Notes: generated by a model from the letters alone, not told the origin. Positions 9,448 to 17,955 are shown, numbered from the stretch's first letter. The stretch is 64,000 nt of DNA from Clostridia bacterium (GCA_910574255.1 CAJTAK010000008.1:1-64000), one strand, 5' to 3'. Made by a program: numbers and translations.

Positions 9448-10317
9448 ATGAGAGAAAAAATAAAGACAGGAATATCAATCTTCATTATTTTAATATTACT
9501 TCCATATGTGGCAGTAGTCTTTCGCACAGGAAATATGAGAGGACAAAAAGAACAGGCGGAAGCTCCAGGGTTGGAGGATTATGTGGCAGGAATTTTGCCC
9601 GGGCAGATGTCAGTCTCTTATCAAACAGAGGCATTGAAAGCCCAAGCAGTAATTATACGGACAAATCTCTTGAAGAAAAGCATGGAATTCTATGGAATAA
9701 AAAGTTTGTCAGAGGCTGCAGAAGCTATTCAGGAAGATGATTTGAAGGCTATGGGGTTTGCATATTCCTCGCCAGATGAGCTGGAAGAGCTGTGGGGATA
9801 TGAACAGTGGGAAACTAATTATACAAAGCTTGAGCAGATTGTTTCTTCCACAGCAGGTCAGGTTTTGACAATTGATCAGCAATTGGTGGATTTGCCTTAT
9901 CATGCAATCAGTGCAGGGAAAACACGCAGCGGTCAGGTATTGGGGGAGGGGTATTTCTATTTGGAATCGGTGGACTGTCCAACTGATGTGGAGGCTGCAG
10001 ATTATCTAAAAGTACAAGTTCTTTCATTGGATGAACGACCAGTAATTGTAGAACAGGATGATGCGAGATATGTGACGAAGATCCGTATAGGAGAAGAAAT
10101 ACTGGCAGGAGAGGAATTTCGTAGCCGTTTTTCCCTGAATTCCAGCAGCTTTACTTTAGAACAGACGGAAGAAGGTGTCAGGGTAGTAACAAAGGGGTTA
10201 GGACATGGTTTGGGATTAAGCATGTATCAGGCAAATCGCTTTGCGGATGAAGGCAAAACATACCTGGAAATATTACTCTATTTTTATAAAAATGTGGAAT
10301 GTATAAGCTTCAATTAA
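9448..10317 (+). CDS. spoIID: SpoIID-like sporulation protein (SpoIID/LytB domain)
   Basis: 289 aa from the Met at 9448; an earlier in-frame Met at 9343 lies in the glgP terminator. SpoIID is a lytic transglycosylase that works with SpoIIM and SpoIIP in engulfment. The protein has one N-terminal membrane segment (ISIFIILILLPYVAVVF), then the SpoIID/LytB domain: VAGILPGQM, EALKAQAVIIRT, HAISAGKT, and the C-terminal GHGLGLSMYQAN. The Shine-Dalgarno is weak (TGTAAA). It is followed 63 bp later by a SpoIIQ-like gene, the usual sporulation pairing, so the SpoIID role is favoured over the related amidase enhancer LytB. Confidence 0.85.
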   Translation: MREKIKTGISIFIILILLPYVAVVFRTGNMRGQKEQAEAPGLEDYVAGILPGQMSVSYQTEALKAQAVIIRTNLLKKSMEFYGIKSLSEAAEAIQEDDLKAMGFAYSSPDELEELWGYEQWETNYTKLEQIVSSTAGQVLTIDQQLVDLPYHAISAGKTRSGQVLGEGYFYLESVDCPTDVEAADYLKVQVLSLDERPVIVEQDDARYVTKIRIGEEILAGEEFRSRFSLNSSSFTLEQTEEGVRVVTKGLGHGLGLSMYQANRFADEGKTYLEILLYFYKNVECISFN

Positions 10318-10380
10318 AGTGGCTATGCTATGGTTAGCAGCACAGCGAAACATGTGAAATCTAGTATAGAGGTGAAGCTT

Positions 10381-11253
10381 ATGACAGTTAAAAGAAAGAA
10401 AAAGAGTACATTTATGGGAGGAAAAAGCGTTACAGTTGCATTCAGTCTTTGCCTTCTTGCCGTAGTTGCCATGATTGGCATGTATACGGTGGGAAAAAGT
10501 GATCAAAAACAAAAGGAGCTTGAGCAGCAGGTAGCGGAAGCAGAACAAAAGCAGGCAGAGGAAAAGGAAAAACAAGAGGAAGCACGAAAGGCTCAGGAGC
10601 AGGAACTGGAAAGAGAGCAGGAACAGCGGCAGGAGGCAGCATCTGCTTCAGCACAGCGGCAAAAGGAGACAGAAGAAAAAGAAGAAGGTAAAGAGACTCA
10701 TGCAGCCTATGGTGCAGAGTTGGAGAGTGATTTTCAGGTAGAACAGGCGGAAATTGCAGAAAATATTGTGATAGATGAGATAGAAGAGGCGTCTATTATG
10801 GATGCTGATGCTGTGATAGATGAGCCCACACTTTCTTTTTCTCCGGATATGGACAAGCTCATGTGGCCTATTGCAGGAAATGTTATTTTGGATTATAGTA
10901 TGGACAAGTCGGTATACTTCTCTACCCTGAATCAGTATAAGTATAATCCGGCGGTAATTATACAGGGAAGTCAGGATGCGTCTGTAATGTGTGCTGCTCA
11001 GGGAAAAGTTACTTCCATTGATACATTGGATGAGACAGGAACAACTGTTACTATGGATATTGGCGATGGGTATGAATTAATTTACGGACAGCTTAAGGAG
11101 CTTATGGTGAAGGAAGGAGATTACCTGAAAGCCGGAGAGACGATTGGTTATGTGAGTGAACCAACAAAATACTATGCACAGGAAGGATGTAATGTATATT
11201 TTGAAGTGCGTAAGGATGGGGTAAGTGTGGATCCTATGCCCCTCCTTCAATAA
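10381..11253 (+). CDS. spoIIQ: SpoIIQ-like M23-fold protein (degenerate active site)
   Basis: 290 aa. The start at 10381 (MTVKRKKK) follows TAGAGGTGAAGCTT; an in-frame ATG at 10330 has no Shine-Dalgarno. The order is a basic N-terminus, one membrane segment ([17 protein letters not shown]), a long Glu/Gln/Lys coiled-coil linker (about 40-120), and a C-terminal LytM/M23 domain ([37 protein letters not shown]). Where active M23 enzymes have His (HL and LHFEV) this protein has YGQLKE and VYFEV, so it is probably not a peptidase. In B. subtilis a degenerate SpoIIQ joins forespore and mother cell by binding SpoIIIAH; the same role is inferred here. Confidence 0.85.
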   Translation: MTVKRKKKSTFMGGKSVTVAFSLCLLAVVAMIGMYTVGKSDQKQKELEQQVAEAEQKQAEEKEKQEEARKAQEQELEREQEQRQEAASASAQRQKETEEKEEGKETHAAYGAELESDFQVEQAEIAENIVIDEIEEASIMDADAVIDEPTLSFSPDMDKLMWPIAGNVILDYSMDKSVYFSTLNQYKYNPAVIIQGSQDASVMCAAQGKVTSIDTLDETGTTVTMDIGDGYELIYGQLKELMVKEGDYLKAGETIGYVSEPTKYYAQEGCNVYFEVRKDGVSVDPMPLLQ

Positions 11254-11497
11254 AAGGATTTGAAGCGATAAGCCGTTCCTTTTGGGGACGGCTTAATTTT
11301 TTAATGGCAGCTTCCCGGCGCATGGCTTCTTTTTTGGTAGCGAAGGATTCATAGTAAACTAAGGTGACAGGACGGCGGGAGCGGGTATATTTGGCACCTC
11401 TGCCCTGGTTATGGGTTTTAAGGCGAGCGTTTAGATCGGTTGTATAGCCGGTATAGAGGGTGTTGTCGGCGCATTTTAGTATGTAGGTGTAGGTCAT
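11234..11497 (-). CDS. GIY-YIG nuclease-fold protein (YazA/UPF0213-like)
   Basis: 87 aa with the start of a GIY-YIG domain: [10 protein letters not shown], then [17 protein letters not shown] (the GIY-YIG equivalent Tyr and Arg), and [15 protein letters not shown]. This is the small single-domain UPF0213/YazA family, whose cellular role is not settled. In Bacillus yazA lies between yabB and rsmI; here it sits about 26 kb from those genes. Its 3' end overlaps the convergent spoIIQ 3' end by 20 bp. Confidence 0.88.
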   Translation of the reverse strand: MTYTYILKCADNTLYTGYTTDLNARLKTHNQGRGAKYTRSRRPVTLVYYESFATKKEAMRREAAIKKLSRPQKERLIASNPFIEGGA

Positions 11498-11557
11498 AAG
11501 GCTCCTTTTTAGGTAGTACAGATGGGGCAGTGAAAAAATAAGCCGGCAGACTGGCTT

Positions 11558-11620
11558 GTTTTACAATGAGAAGAACTTTCTGCCTTTAAGGTTCAGAAAG
11601 TTCTTTTATTATAGTGGAAG
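11558..11620. terminator. hairpin terminator between convergent/divergent units
   Basis: AAGAACTTTCTG pairs with CAGAAAGTTCTT, with a T-run to the right and an A-run to the left. It lies downstream of the hemolysin III gene, so it probably ends that transcript. Confidence 0.75.
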
Positions 11621-11653
11621 TTTTAATTTTTTGCAATTGTGAATGATAATTTT

Positions 11654-12322
11654 TTAGATTGGCATAGGAGCTACGAATACGTACATCATGATAAAGTGGC
11701 AGATGCTTCCGCCCATAACGAATAGGTGGAAAATTTCGTGGGAGCCGAAGTTTTTGTGCTTTGCGTTGAAGATGGGCAGTTTTAATGCGTAGATGATACC
11801 GCCTATGGTGTAGATAATGCCGCCTGCTAACAGCCATCCGAATGCGGCAGGTGAAAGTGAATTCAATATCTGGGTAAATGCCAATACACACACCCATCCC
11901 ATGGCAATGTATAAAATTGAGGAAAACCATTTGGGACAGGTGATCCAGAATGCTTTGATGAGGATTCCTGCCAATGCGATGCCCCATACGAGAGCGCAAA
12001 GGCTGTAGCCGGTGTTACCTCCCAGGACGATCAGACATACGGGGGTGTAGGATCCTGCAATTAGGATGAAAATCATCATGTGATCGATCTTTCGGAGAAT
12101 TCGGTTGGAACGCTCGGAAAGGTTCAAAGTATGGTAAGTGGTACTGGCACCATAAAGAAGAATCATACTTCCTATAAAAATTGCAAGGGAGATCAGATGG
12201 ATGGTATCTGGCTGTCGGGCTGCCCGGATGAGCAAGGGGGTTGCGGCAAATGCGGCCATAAGCATTCCGATAAAATGGGTAATGGCGCTGCCGGGATCTT
12301 TAATTTGAAGTTCTAATTTCAT
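11654..12322 (-). CDS. trhA: hemolysin III family membrane protein (TrhA/PAQR-like)
   Basis: 222 aa, almost entirely hydrophobic, with seven predicted membrane segments. Family signatures are HFIGMLMAA near the start, STTYHTLNLSERSNRILRKIDH in the middle (nucleotides about 12078-12144) and the C-terminal GSHEIFHLFVMGGSICHF. The spaced His and Ser residues match the metal-site residues of the PAQR/hemolysin III superfamily. Despite the name, bacterial members are linked to membrane lipid homeostasis rather than proven haemolysis. AAGGAGATGCCAT lies before the ATG. Confidence 0.9.
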   Translation of the reverse strand: MKLELQIKDPGSAITHFIGMLMAAFAATPLLIRAARQPDTIHLISLAIFIGSMILLYGASTTYHTLNLSERSNRILRKIDHMMIFILIAGSYTPVCLIVLGGNTGYSLCALVWGIALAGILIKAFWITCPKWFSSILYIAMGWVCVLAFTQILNSLSPAAFGWLLAGGIIYTIGGIIYALKLPIFNAKHKNFGSHEIFHLFVMGGSICHFIMMYVFVAPMPI

Positions 12323-12520
12323 ATGGCATCTCCTTTTTTATATATTACAACATGTAGTTTTTGATACTATGTGTAGATATTGATATATTATACCATAAGA
12401 GTAGAAATGTCAACATACGGGGGTTGATTTTTCAAAATTTCATTATAGACGCAACAAATAGATTATGTTATACTTGCGTTACCTACATAAAACAAATATT
12501 TTGAGGAAAGGAGGATGAGC

Positions 12521-12859
12521 ATGACGGATAGTGAAAGATTTGATCTTATTTTAGCAGAAATCCAGGGCATAAAAACAGATATGCAGGGTATGAAAACGGA
12601 TATGCAGGACATGAAAGCGGACATGCGGGACATGAAAGGTTCCATCAGTAGGCTGGAGCAAAGAGTTAAAACGATTGAAGTGAATCTTGAGAATGTGACA
12701 AACAGGAATATTCGAATTATAGCGGAAGGGCATCTTGATTTGGTTCGTAAGCTTGAGGAAGCAGTGCGGGTAAAGGAAGAGAGAGAGCTTCTGCTCACCC
12801 GTGTTAATGTACTGGAAGGTGATATGCGCCAAGTAAAACAACGGCTTGCCATGGCATAG
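12521..12859 (+). CDS. small coiled-coil protein with MKTDMQ-type heptad repeats
   Basis: 112 aa. The start at 12521 is preferred over the ATG at 12515 because GGAGG at 12509-12514 abuts the earlier ATG. Residues about 20-45 contain five near-identical units (KTDMQGM, KTDMQDM, KADMRDM, KGSISRL), and the whole protein is heptad-like (LEQRVKTIEVNLENV, VLEGDMRQVKQRLA). No catalytic motif, signal peptide or membrane segment is seen. Similar proteins are common in Firmicutes without known function. The repeat array may vary in copy number between strains. Confidence 0.7.
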   Translation: MTDSERFDLILAEIQGIKTDMQGMKTDMQDMKADMRDMKGSISRLEQRVKTIEVNLENVTNRNIRIIAEGHLDLVRKLEEAVRVKEERELLLTRVNVLEGDMRQVKQRLAMA

Positions 12860-12941
12860 CGATGAACATATACGACAGAGAAAACGAAAAGGAAGTAAAA
12901 GGTATAAGTACATATGAGAAGAGATAGAGCAAAAATTTAGG

Positions 12942-12975
12942 GTGCGTCGGGAAGAACCGATGCACCCTAAACTTT
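12942..12975 (+). terminator. original rubrerythrin terminator left outside element 1
   Basis: GGGTGCGTCGG pairs with CCGATGCACCC. Read on the minus strand it lies 10 bp past the TAA of the displaced rubrerythrin 3' end, so it is probably the native terminator of that gene before the element inserted. Confidence 0.65.
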
Positions 12976-12984
12976 CTCTGTGAA

Positions 12985-13041
12985 TTAACCGAAGTATCTC
13001 TTTAACAGACCTTCAAATGCTTTTCCATGTCTTGCCTCGTC
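12985..13041 (-). pseudogene. displaced 3' end of the rubrerythrin gene (attL side)
   Basis: On the minus strand these 57 bp encode the last 18 residues of rubrerythrin plus stop ([18 protein letters not shown]), exactly the C-terminus of the intact gene at 29267-29809, with 11 base differences that are all synonymous. The upstream codons are unrelated (element sequence). This is the original host 3' end cut off when element 1 inserted; the element supplied a new 3' end at the other junction. The exact crossover cannot be fixed; the shared TCGTC at the inner edge is a candidate. Confidence 0.9.
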
Positions 13042-13054
13042 ATAGAACATTATA

Positions 13055-13067
13055 CACATATGCGCTA
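13055..13067. promoter_or_regulatory. shared operator-like motif, left-end copy
   Basis: CACATATGCGCTA, identical to 28444-28456 and to the reverse complement of 14504-14516. It lies 14 bp inside the left junction, so the protein binding the integrase promoter may also bind the att region. Confidence 0.6.
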
Positions 13068-13099
13068 TTTTAAAGGGTTTTCGGGATTACTAAAAAGGA

Positions 13100-13120
13100 T
13101 TACACAGTTTTTTACACAGC
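13100..13120. repeat. left-end TTACACAG pair (putative integrase arm site)
   Basis: Two TTACACAG units separated by TTTT and followed by C. The same 21 bp occur once more at 29164-29184 near the right end. The same 8-9 bp unit recurs at many other places in the element. Confidence 0.65.
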
Positions 13121-14478
13121 TACTTTTGATCGTTTTTTAGCTTGTCCAATTCACTTTTTTTAACTTCTATCTTCCTGCCCTCAATTTCAATAGTTATTAT
13201 AGGATCATCAAGAACAATAGTATTTATGATACGCCGCTCTTGTTCCTTCATTGTTTCATCCTTATGTATGTAATATCTCATTGTAGTTTCAAGTTTCCTA
13301 TGCCCCGCCCTTTCCATTAGAGCCTTGATAGGATAGCCGCTATTTGCAAGGAATGTTAAGTGTGTTTTCCGCAGATCGTGCATTTTTAAAGAATAGCCGT
13401 ATAAATTTTTTATTTTTTTACTATAAGCCTTTAAAGAGTTAGTTGTCAAGAGTTTTCCACCCAATCCGTTGTATAATTTTCTGTTGACAAAATCACCGCC
13501 CACAATCTCAACTGTTTCTCTACCCCTTATATCTTCTACAACCTCAACACAGCGATTTTTATATGCCTTGTTGACCTTTTCCCTGTTGGTTGCCTTTTTA
13601 CGCTCTAAGAGGAATTTAACAAGGTTGTCGGGCATTTCTATTGTCCGAGTTGCCGCCAAGGTTTTAAGCCTAGAAAGAGTGAGGACACCTTCAACAAAAA
13701 TTAATTGCTTGTTTACTGTTAAAGTCTTATTATTAAAATCTATATCATCCCACATCAGCCCGAATATTTCACTTTCCCTAAGCCCGCAGTATATAGCAAT
13801 TAAGAAAGCGGGTTCTAAGTCTGCACCTTTGAAAACATCAGCCATTTGTGATATTTGACCTTGATCGTATGTTTCAATTTTTTTGCTTTCTTCTTCATCT
13901 TCATCAGTCATAGGCGGCATACAGATACGCATTTTCTTTTCTTTTGTATACTGTGTAAGCATTTCAAGGCTTATAAGGTTGCTTCTATACGCTACCCCAT
14001 ATAAGCAGTAAAACAGCCTTAAAAAGCCAGTTATGTAAGCGTGTGATAAATCAGTATCATAATATAAATTTCTTAAATAATTATTTATTTCATTTACAGA
14101 AACAGCTTCATCACCATTTATATTTTTATTTCCAAATTCAGCCTTTAAATGATTTTCCCAAAGACTGGTATATTTAACAACGGTTGAGGGCGCTTTTTCT
14201 TTTGCTTCACCGTTTAAATATAGTTCCCAAATTTTAGAGAATTTAACCGTTTTGTTTTTCTGCTTCTGGACTTCTCTTTCAGCAGGTTCTTTCCGTAGTT
14301 GTTCGATCTTATATTCTCTATAATTTCTTGCTTCTGTTTTAGTCTTTAAAGGACTTCCCGTCCGTTCATCTACTCTACAAGTTGTATCAATCTGAACGCC
14401 ATTAATTTTTTTAAAAATCCTACAAGACCAATTACCATTTTTTAATTGCTTTAATCCTGTATCACTTGTTTTAGCCAT
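13120..14478 (-). CDS. tyrosine site-specific integrase of element 1
   Basis: 452 aa, phage/ICE integrase type. An AP2-like arm-binding N-terminus (LKQLKNGNWSCRIFKKING) is followed by a SAM-like core-binding domain (about 70-190) and a C-terminal catalytic domain: Arg in YCGLRESEIFGLMWDDID, a His-x-x-Arg box in LKMHDLRKTHLTFLA, His in ERAGHRKLETTMRYY, and the nucleophile Tyr in MRYYIHKD. The gene ends at the left element boundary, the usual position for integrase next to the attachment site. Its promoter region holds the CACATATGCGCTA operator and a TTTACACAG unit. GAAAGGAAGG precedes the start. Confidence 0.93.
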   Translation of the reverse strand: MAKTSDTGLKQLKNGNWSCRIFKKINGVQIDTTCRVDERTGSPLKTKTEARNYREYKIEQLRKEPAEREVQKQKNKTVKFSKIWELYLNGEAKEKAPSTVVKYTSLWENHLKAEFGNKNINGDEAVSVNEINNYLRNLYYDTDLSHAYITGFLRLFYCLYGVAYRSNLISLEMLTQYTKEKKMRICMPPMTDEDEEESKKIETYDQGQISQMADVFKGADLEPAFLIAIYCGLRESEIFGLMWDDIDFNNKTLTVNKQLIFVEGVLTLSRLKTLAATRTIEMPDNLVKFLLERKKATNREKVNKAYKNRCVEVVEDIRGRETVEIVGGDFVNRKLYNGLGGKLLTTNSLKAYSKKIKNLYGYSLKMHDLRKTHLTFLANSGYPIKALMERAGHRKLETTMRYYIHKDETMKEQERRIINTIVLDDPIITIEIEGRKIEVKKSELDKLKNDQK

Positions 14479-14503
14479 TCTGAAAACCTTCCTTTCTAAA
14501 TTT

Positions 14504-14516
14504 TAGCGCATATGTG
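14504..14516. promoter_or_regulatory. operator-like motif at the integrase promoter
   Basis: TAGCGCATATGTG, the exact reverse complement of the motif at 13055 and 28444. It lies 26 bp before the integrase start, just downstream of an AT-rich CTATAATATAG box, a position suited to repression. Confidence 0.6.
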
Positions 14517-14950
14517 TTATAACTATATTATAGATCAAAACTGTGTAAAAGTCCATACCACTATACACGAAACTTTATAAAAAATACGCCAGAATCATTT
14601 TTATTTTGTTTTGGAGGGTAAACACTCATTAAGGAAATTTAAAAACAATTCTACCGCATTTTTGCTATATTATACATATATATAGTATATATATTGAGGC
14701 ATAAACCACTATATATTGTGTATAAATATATAAGCACAAAAAAATAAGCCGTATAAAAACGGCTTATAATGAAAATAACATTTTTTTATTCGTAAATTTT
14801 AGAGTAAATTTTTTATAATGTAAAAAGTCTAAAAACACAATAAACTTATAGAAGTGTAAAAACTTCATAAAAAACTTTTTTTAACAGGGTTCTTTCTCTG
14901 TCAATTATAATTATATAATTTTTTACTCTTAAATGTCAACACATCAAAAA
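14517..14950. other. AT-rich intergenic region with dispersed repeat and hairpins
   Basis: No gene seen. It holds one TTTACACAG unit (reverse, about 14540), one copy of a diverged block of about 80 bp that recurs after the HTH gene (22438-22520; shared GGGTAAACA and CATTAA), TA-rich tracts around 14680, and a hairpin ATAAGCCGTATAAAAACGG with its complement at about 14747-14770. Confidence 0.5.
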
Positions 14951-14986
14951 ATAGCCTTTACTACTCTAAGCAGTAAAGACTATTAT
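14951..14986 (-). terminator. terminator after the transglutaminase-like gene
   Basis: On the minus strand AGTCTTTACTGCTTAG pairs with AGTAGTAAAGGCTA, followed by a T-rich run. It lies directly after the stop codon at 14989. Confidence 0.75.
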
Positions 14987-14988
14987 TT

Positions 14989-16074
14989 TTAAAATTCATC
15001 TCTATAAAAGAATTGATTAACTGTGCTTGCTGAATGATTTTCCCATAAATCAGCACTTAAAAGATATTGATTGCCGCCATCATTCCAACAAGCATCTACC
15101 CAATAAGGAACGCCGCCAATATATACTCTATTCCAAGCGTGACCGCCGCCATTAGCATAACCTTCTATATAGTCACATTCAATGCCTACTTGATTACACA
15201 TCATTTTAAAAATACAAGCATATGTTCTGCAGTTTCCTTTTCCAGTCTGTAAAGCAAGATAAAAGTCACCTTGACTTAATTCATAGTCAATAAGGCTACA
15301 CACATAATTATTTATAGCAATTACAGCGTCTTTTTCAGTCATATCAGAAGTTACAATATTATTTACAATACTTTTTATGTTGTTTTCAACTTCAAGACTT
15401 TTATTATATCTTTCTCTACTATTATTTGTTGTTAAATAATATTCCCCTTCATCCCAATAATTTATAATAATTCTAGCGTCATAATAAGCAAAATAAGTTC
15501 TATTTATTGCTTGCTTTATAGTTTCCATATCAGCAGAAGATAACTCAGCCCAATGGAAACAGTGTGTCATTTCATCTTCATTTAAACACACGCCCATTAT
15601 TTGATCCGCATAACCTTGTAAATACTCTGGTAAAGTTTCCACGCCGCCACGCTTATTAATATTATTGTTAAAATTTATAATATTACCGCTTGCCACTGTA
15701 TCTTGTGTTTTTTGTGGTTGTGGTTCTTCTTTCTTTACTGGTTCAGGGTTCACAGGTTCAGGAGTAGGAGCAGGAGTTTCCTCTTTTTTGACTGGTTCAA
15801 CTTTTTCAGTAGGATCGTCTTTTTTTACTGGTTCAGGAGTAGGAGTTGTTTCTTCTTCCTTCACTGGTTCAAGTTTTTCAGCCTTCTTTTCTTTTATAAC
15901 AGTATAAACCACTTTTTCAAATGGTTCATCTTCTCTAATTTCAGGAGCAGAATATAAAAAGGTATCTGCTCTCATTAAATCATTTACATTAAATTTTATA
16001 TATTCAGTTGTAGAGCCGCAAGTTAAAGCAAGGCTCATTAAAATATTTGTTATTGTTATAATTAGTTTTTTCAT
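14989..16074 (-). CDS. exported transglutaminase-like lipoprotein
   Basis: 361 aa. N-terminal signal with a lipobox-like LALTC (Cys about 19), then a Pro/Glu/Lys-rich linker of PEPVKKEE-type repeats (about 65-130) that could span the wall, then a transglutaminase-fold domain. The Cys-His-Asp triad is visible: GKGNCRTYACIF, GGGHAWNRVYIG and WVDACWND. Such domains act as cysteine proteases, cross-linkers or peptidoglycan-linked enzymes; the substrate cannot be told. It is an unusual cargo for an element with no transfer genes, and it is transcribed with other exported proteins to its right. AAAGGAAGAAAACAAA precedes the ATG. Confidence 0.82.
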   Translation of the reverse strand: MKKLIITITNILMSLALTCGSTTEYIKFNVNDLMRADTFLYSAPEIREDEPFEKVVYTVIKEKKAEKLEPVKEEETTPTPEPVKKDDPTEKVEPVKKEETPAPTPEPVNPEPVKKEEPQPQKTQDTVASGNIINFNNNINKRGGVETLPEYLQGYADQIMGVCLNEDEMTHCFHWAELSSADMETIKQAINRTYFAYYDARIIINYWDEGEYYLTTNNSRERYNKSLEVENNIKSIVNNIVTSDMTEKDAVIAINNYVCSLIDYELSQGDFYLALQTGKGNCRTYACIFKMMCNQVGIECDYIEGYANGGGHAWNRVYIGGVPYWVDACWNDGGNQYLLSADLWENHSASTVNQFFYRDEF

Positions 16075-16118
16075 TTTGTTTTCTTCCTTTCTATAATTTA
16101 TTGTGTTTTATTGTGTTT

Positions 16119-16162
16119 TTTTAATAAAAAGGGATTATCTTTTATAAAAATAATCCCTATAC
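16119..16162 (-). terminator. terminator after the J-domain gene
   Basis: AGGGATTAT pairs with ATAATCCCT around a TTTTATAAAA loop, next to the stop at 16166. Confidence 0.75.
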
Positions 16163-16165
16163 TTT

Positions 16166-16681
16166 TTAGGCTTCTAATAGCCGTTTATCTTCTTTTATCT
16201 TAGTAGTTCCATAATAGGAGCGTATATCATCAAGACTAAGTTTTTTATTGCTTGATTTTCTAAATGCTTCTGTATGAAAATACCAAGCCTTTTTTTGACT
16301 TCCATATTTGAAGCCCAGTTCTTTAAGTTCTTTTCTATAATTGTAAGAATTAAAAACCCATATCCAAGAACCTATAATTTCAATATCACAGTCAAAATTT
16401 ATAATTCTTGTAAGCATTTCACGCAAAGCCGAATCATCTTCAAAATTATACATATTTTTGCTATATGTAGATTGATAACCGCCCGCCGCTTCTGTTTCTT
16501 CTGTTTCCCGTGTGTGCTTATCTTTTAAGATTTTAAAAAGCCCTTCATACTCTAAGTTGATTGCTTTCATATCTTCATCAGAATCAAACGCATTATCAGG
16601 ATGATACATTTTAATAAGTTTCTTGTATTGCTTTCTTAATTCTTCAAGTGTTGCAACATTTACAAAATAAGTTTTTGCCAT
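16166..16681 (-). CDS. J-domain (DnaJ-like) protein
   Basis: 171 aa. The first 60 residues form a J-domain with the invariant HPD in LIKMYHPDNAFDSDED, helix II LEELRKQYKKLIK and helix IV MKAINLEYEGLFKILK. J-domains stimulate DnaK ATPase. The rest (about 75-165) is aromatic-rich with WIWVFNSYNYRKELKELGFKYGS and KKAWYFH, which I recognise as a tail common to small J-proteins on Firmicutes mobile elements but cannot assign. It may recruit host DnaK for plasmid-type replication or Rep remodelling (inference). GGAAGGGTAAAAG lies before the ATG. Confidence 0.8.
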   Translation of the reverse strand: MAKTYFVNVATLEELRKQYKKLIKMYHPDNAFDSDEDMKAINLEYEGLFKILKDKHTRETEETEAAGGYQSTYSKNMYNFEDDSALREMLTRIINFDCDIEIIGSWIWVFNSYNYRKELKELGFKYGSQKKAWYFHTEAFRKSSNKKLSLDDIRSYYGTTKIKEDKRLLEA

Positions 16682-16717
16682 AATCTTTTACCCTTCCTTT
16701 TTAAAAGTTTTTTATAA

Positions 16718-16981
16718 TTAGTTTTGAGTAACAAAACCCGCAACAGGATACATTTTTCTATTTCCTTGATGATGATAAAAACTATACTCAACAAATCCTA
16801 AATAAAGTAAGTTTTCTTGTAAACATAACTCTTTTAAAGTCTGGTTCTTGTTATGTTCCAAAAACATATATTTATAACTATCTGGATCATCAATATCAAT
16901 ATCATCAAGATCTATAAATAAGTCATATCTCTTATTAGGCATTAATAATTGCATTGTTTTATACGCTTCTTTTTTACTCAT
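16718..16981 (-). CDS. hypothetical protein, 87 aa
   Basis: Acidic centre (LDDIDIDDPDSYKY), with a C-terminal half rich in aromatic residues (YLGFVEYSFYHHQGNRKMYPVAGF). No signal, membrane segment or known motif. GGAAGGTAATAAACA precedes the ATG, and spacing to the J-domain gene (36 bp) suggests one operon. Confidence 0.6.
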   Translation of the reverse strand: MSKKEAYKTMQLLMPNKRYDLFIDLDDIDIDDPDSYKYMFLEHNKNQTLKELCLQENLLYLGFVEYSFYHHQGNRKMYPVAGFVTQN

Positions 16982-17023
16982 TGTTTATTACCTTCCTTTA
17001 TAAGTTTTTTTGTATTTTAGAAT

Positions 17024-17078
17024 AAAAAAAGGGATCAACCTTTTTCATTTCTACTCAAAAAAGATGATCCCTTAGTTT
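17024..17078 (-). terminator. terminator hairpin
   Basis: AAGGGATCA and TGATCCCTT form the stem, with A/T runs on both flanks. It lies between two small genes and would end the transcript of the 76-aa gene at 17106. Confidence 0.7.
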
Positions 17079-17105
17079 CAATATTAAGTTTTTCAATATG
17101 TAATT

Positions 17106-17336
17106 TTAATAAATATTTGTAATAGTAAGTTTATCATTTTCAACAGTGTATTCAATAACACGGTCAACGCCTTCTTCATCTAAAAGACAAGTGTTATTAT
17201 ATGCCACATCATTTTTTAAAAAATCCTCAAAACTTACAGCGTCGTGAAAATCTTCACCTAAGTAATCATAAAATTCTTCTACGCCGTAAACTTCACCTAC
17301 TGTAATTACTAAATTAAAAGCATCATATTTTTTCAT
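17106..17336 (-). CDS. hypothetical acidic protein, 76 aa
   Basis: Strongly acidic (YGVEEFYDYLGEDFHDAVSFEDFL), soluble, no recognisable motif. The C-terminus VIEYTVENDKLTITNIY looks like a beta pair. AAAGGAGAAAAAATAAT precedes the ATG. Confidence 0.55.
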   Translation of the reverse strand: MKKYDAFNLVITVGEVYGVEEFYDYLGEDFHDAVSFEDFLKNDVAYNNTCLLDEEGVDRVIEYTVENDKLTITNIY

Positions 17337-17658
17337 ATTATTTTTTCTCCTTTTACATTATAATTTTTTTGTTTTTTTGGTTTACTTTATATTAAATTTT
17401 TATTTAGTTGTCATAAAAAAATGTTATTCATTTTATAATTTTTCATCTAAAAGTAATATAATCTGTTATATCACATAACTTTTTTATAATGGACGCCTTA
17501 CATAATCACGCAGATTAAGCCGCCACCTTTTAACTTTTAAACACTATACTTTTATAAAATAAATAACTTATACAATAATTATATAACTTTTTATTTATAA
17601 AAAGCAATAGATCAGAAATAGCGCATACCTAAGATATACGCTATTTAGTTTTTAAAAA
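17337..17658. other. AT-rich gap with hairpin
   Basis: No gene seen. A hairpin at about 17616-17645 (AGCGCATACCTAAGATATACGCT region) is placed as terminator for the membrane-protein gene to its right. Confidence 0.45.
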
Positions 17659-17928
17659 TTAATGAATTGCATTGTCAACAGCCCAAGTAAAGGCATTTTC
17701 AGCAACAGCATAGTTAAAGCACATTACCATAAAAGTTGGAACGAATTGAAGGATTACCCATGCCCAACATATATATTTTATATATTCTTTATATTCAGCC
17801 GCTTTAGTATCGCTAGGAGTTGTCATCATCATCACAAGTAAAATGCTTATTCCAACAACAGCCGCAGGAGTAAAAAGTATATATAAAGGGAACATTTCTC
17901 TAAAAAAAATCATTATTTCTTCCATCAT
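17659..17928 (-). CDS. small membrane protein, two transmembrane segments
   Basis: 89 aa. Two hydrophobic helices, LYILFTPAAVVGISILLVMM and ICWAWVILQFVPTFMVMCF, are joined by a short polar loop (TTPSDTKAAEYKEYIKY). It is encoded 27 bp downstream of the wall-protein gene, so probably in one operon with it. Function unknown. A filamentous-phage coat or holin role was considered, but no partner genes support it. Confidence 0.6.
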   Translation of the reverse strand: MMEEIMIFFREMFPLYILFTPAAVVGISILLVMMMTTPSDTKAAEYKEYIKYICWAWVILQFVPTFMVMCFNYAVAENAFTWAVDNAIH

Positions 17929-17955
17929 TTTTTTATACCCCCTTTCTATAAATTT

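Noticed and set aside
17659-17928. Filamentous-phage coat protein
   Set aside because: Two membrane helices and no Zot-like ATPase or other inovirus gene in the element.
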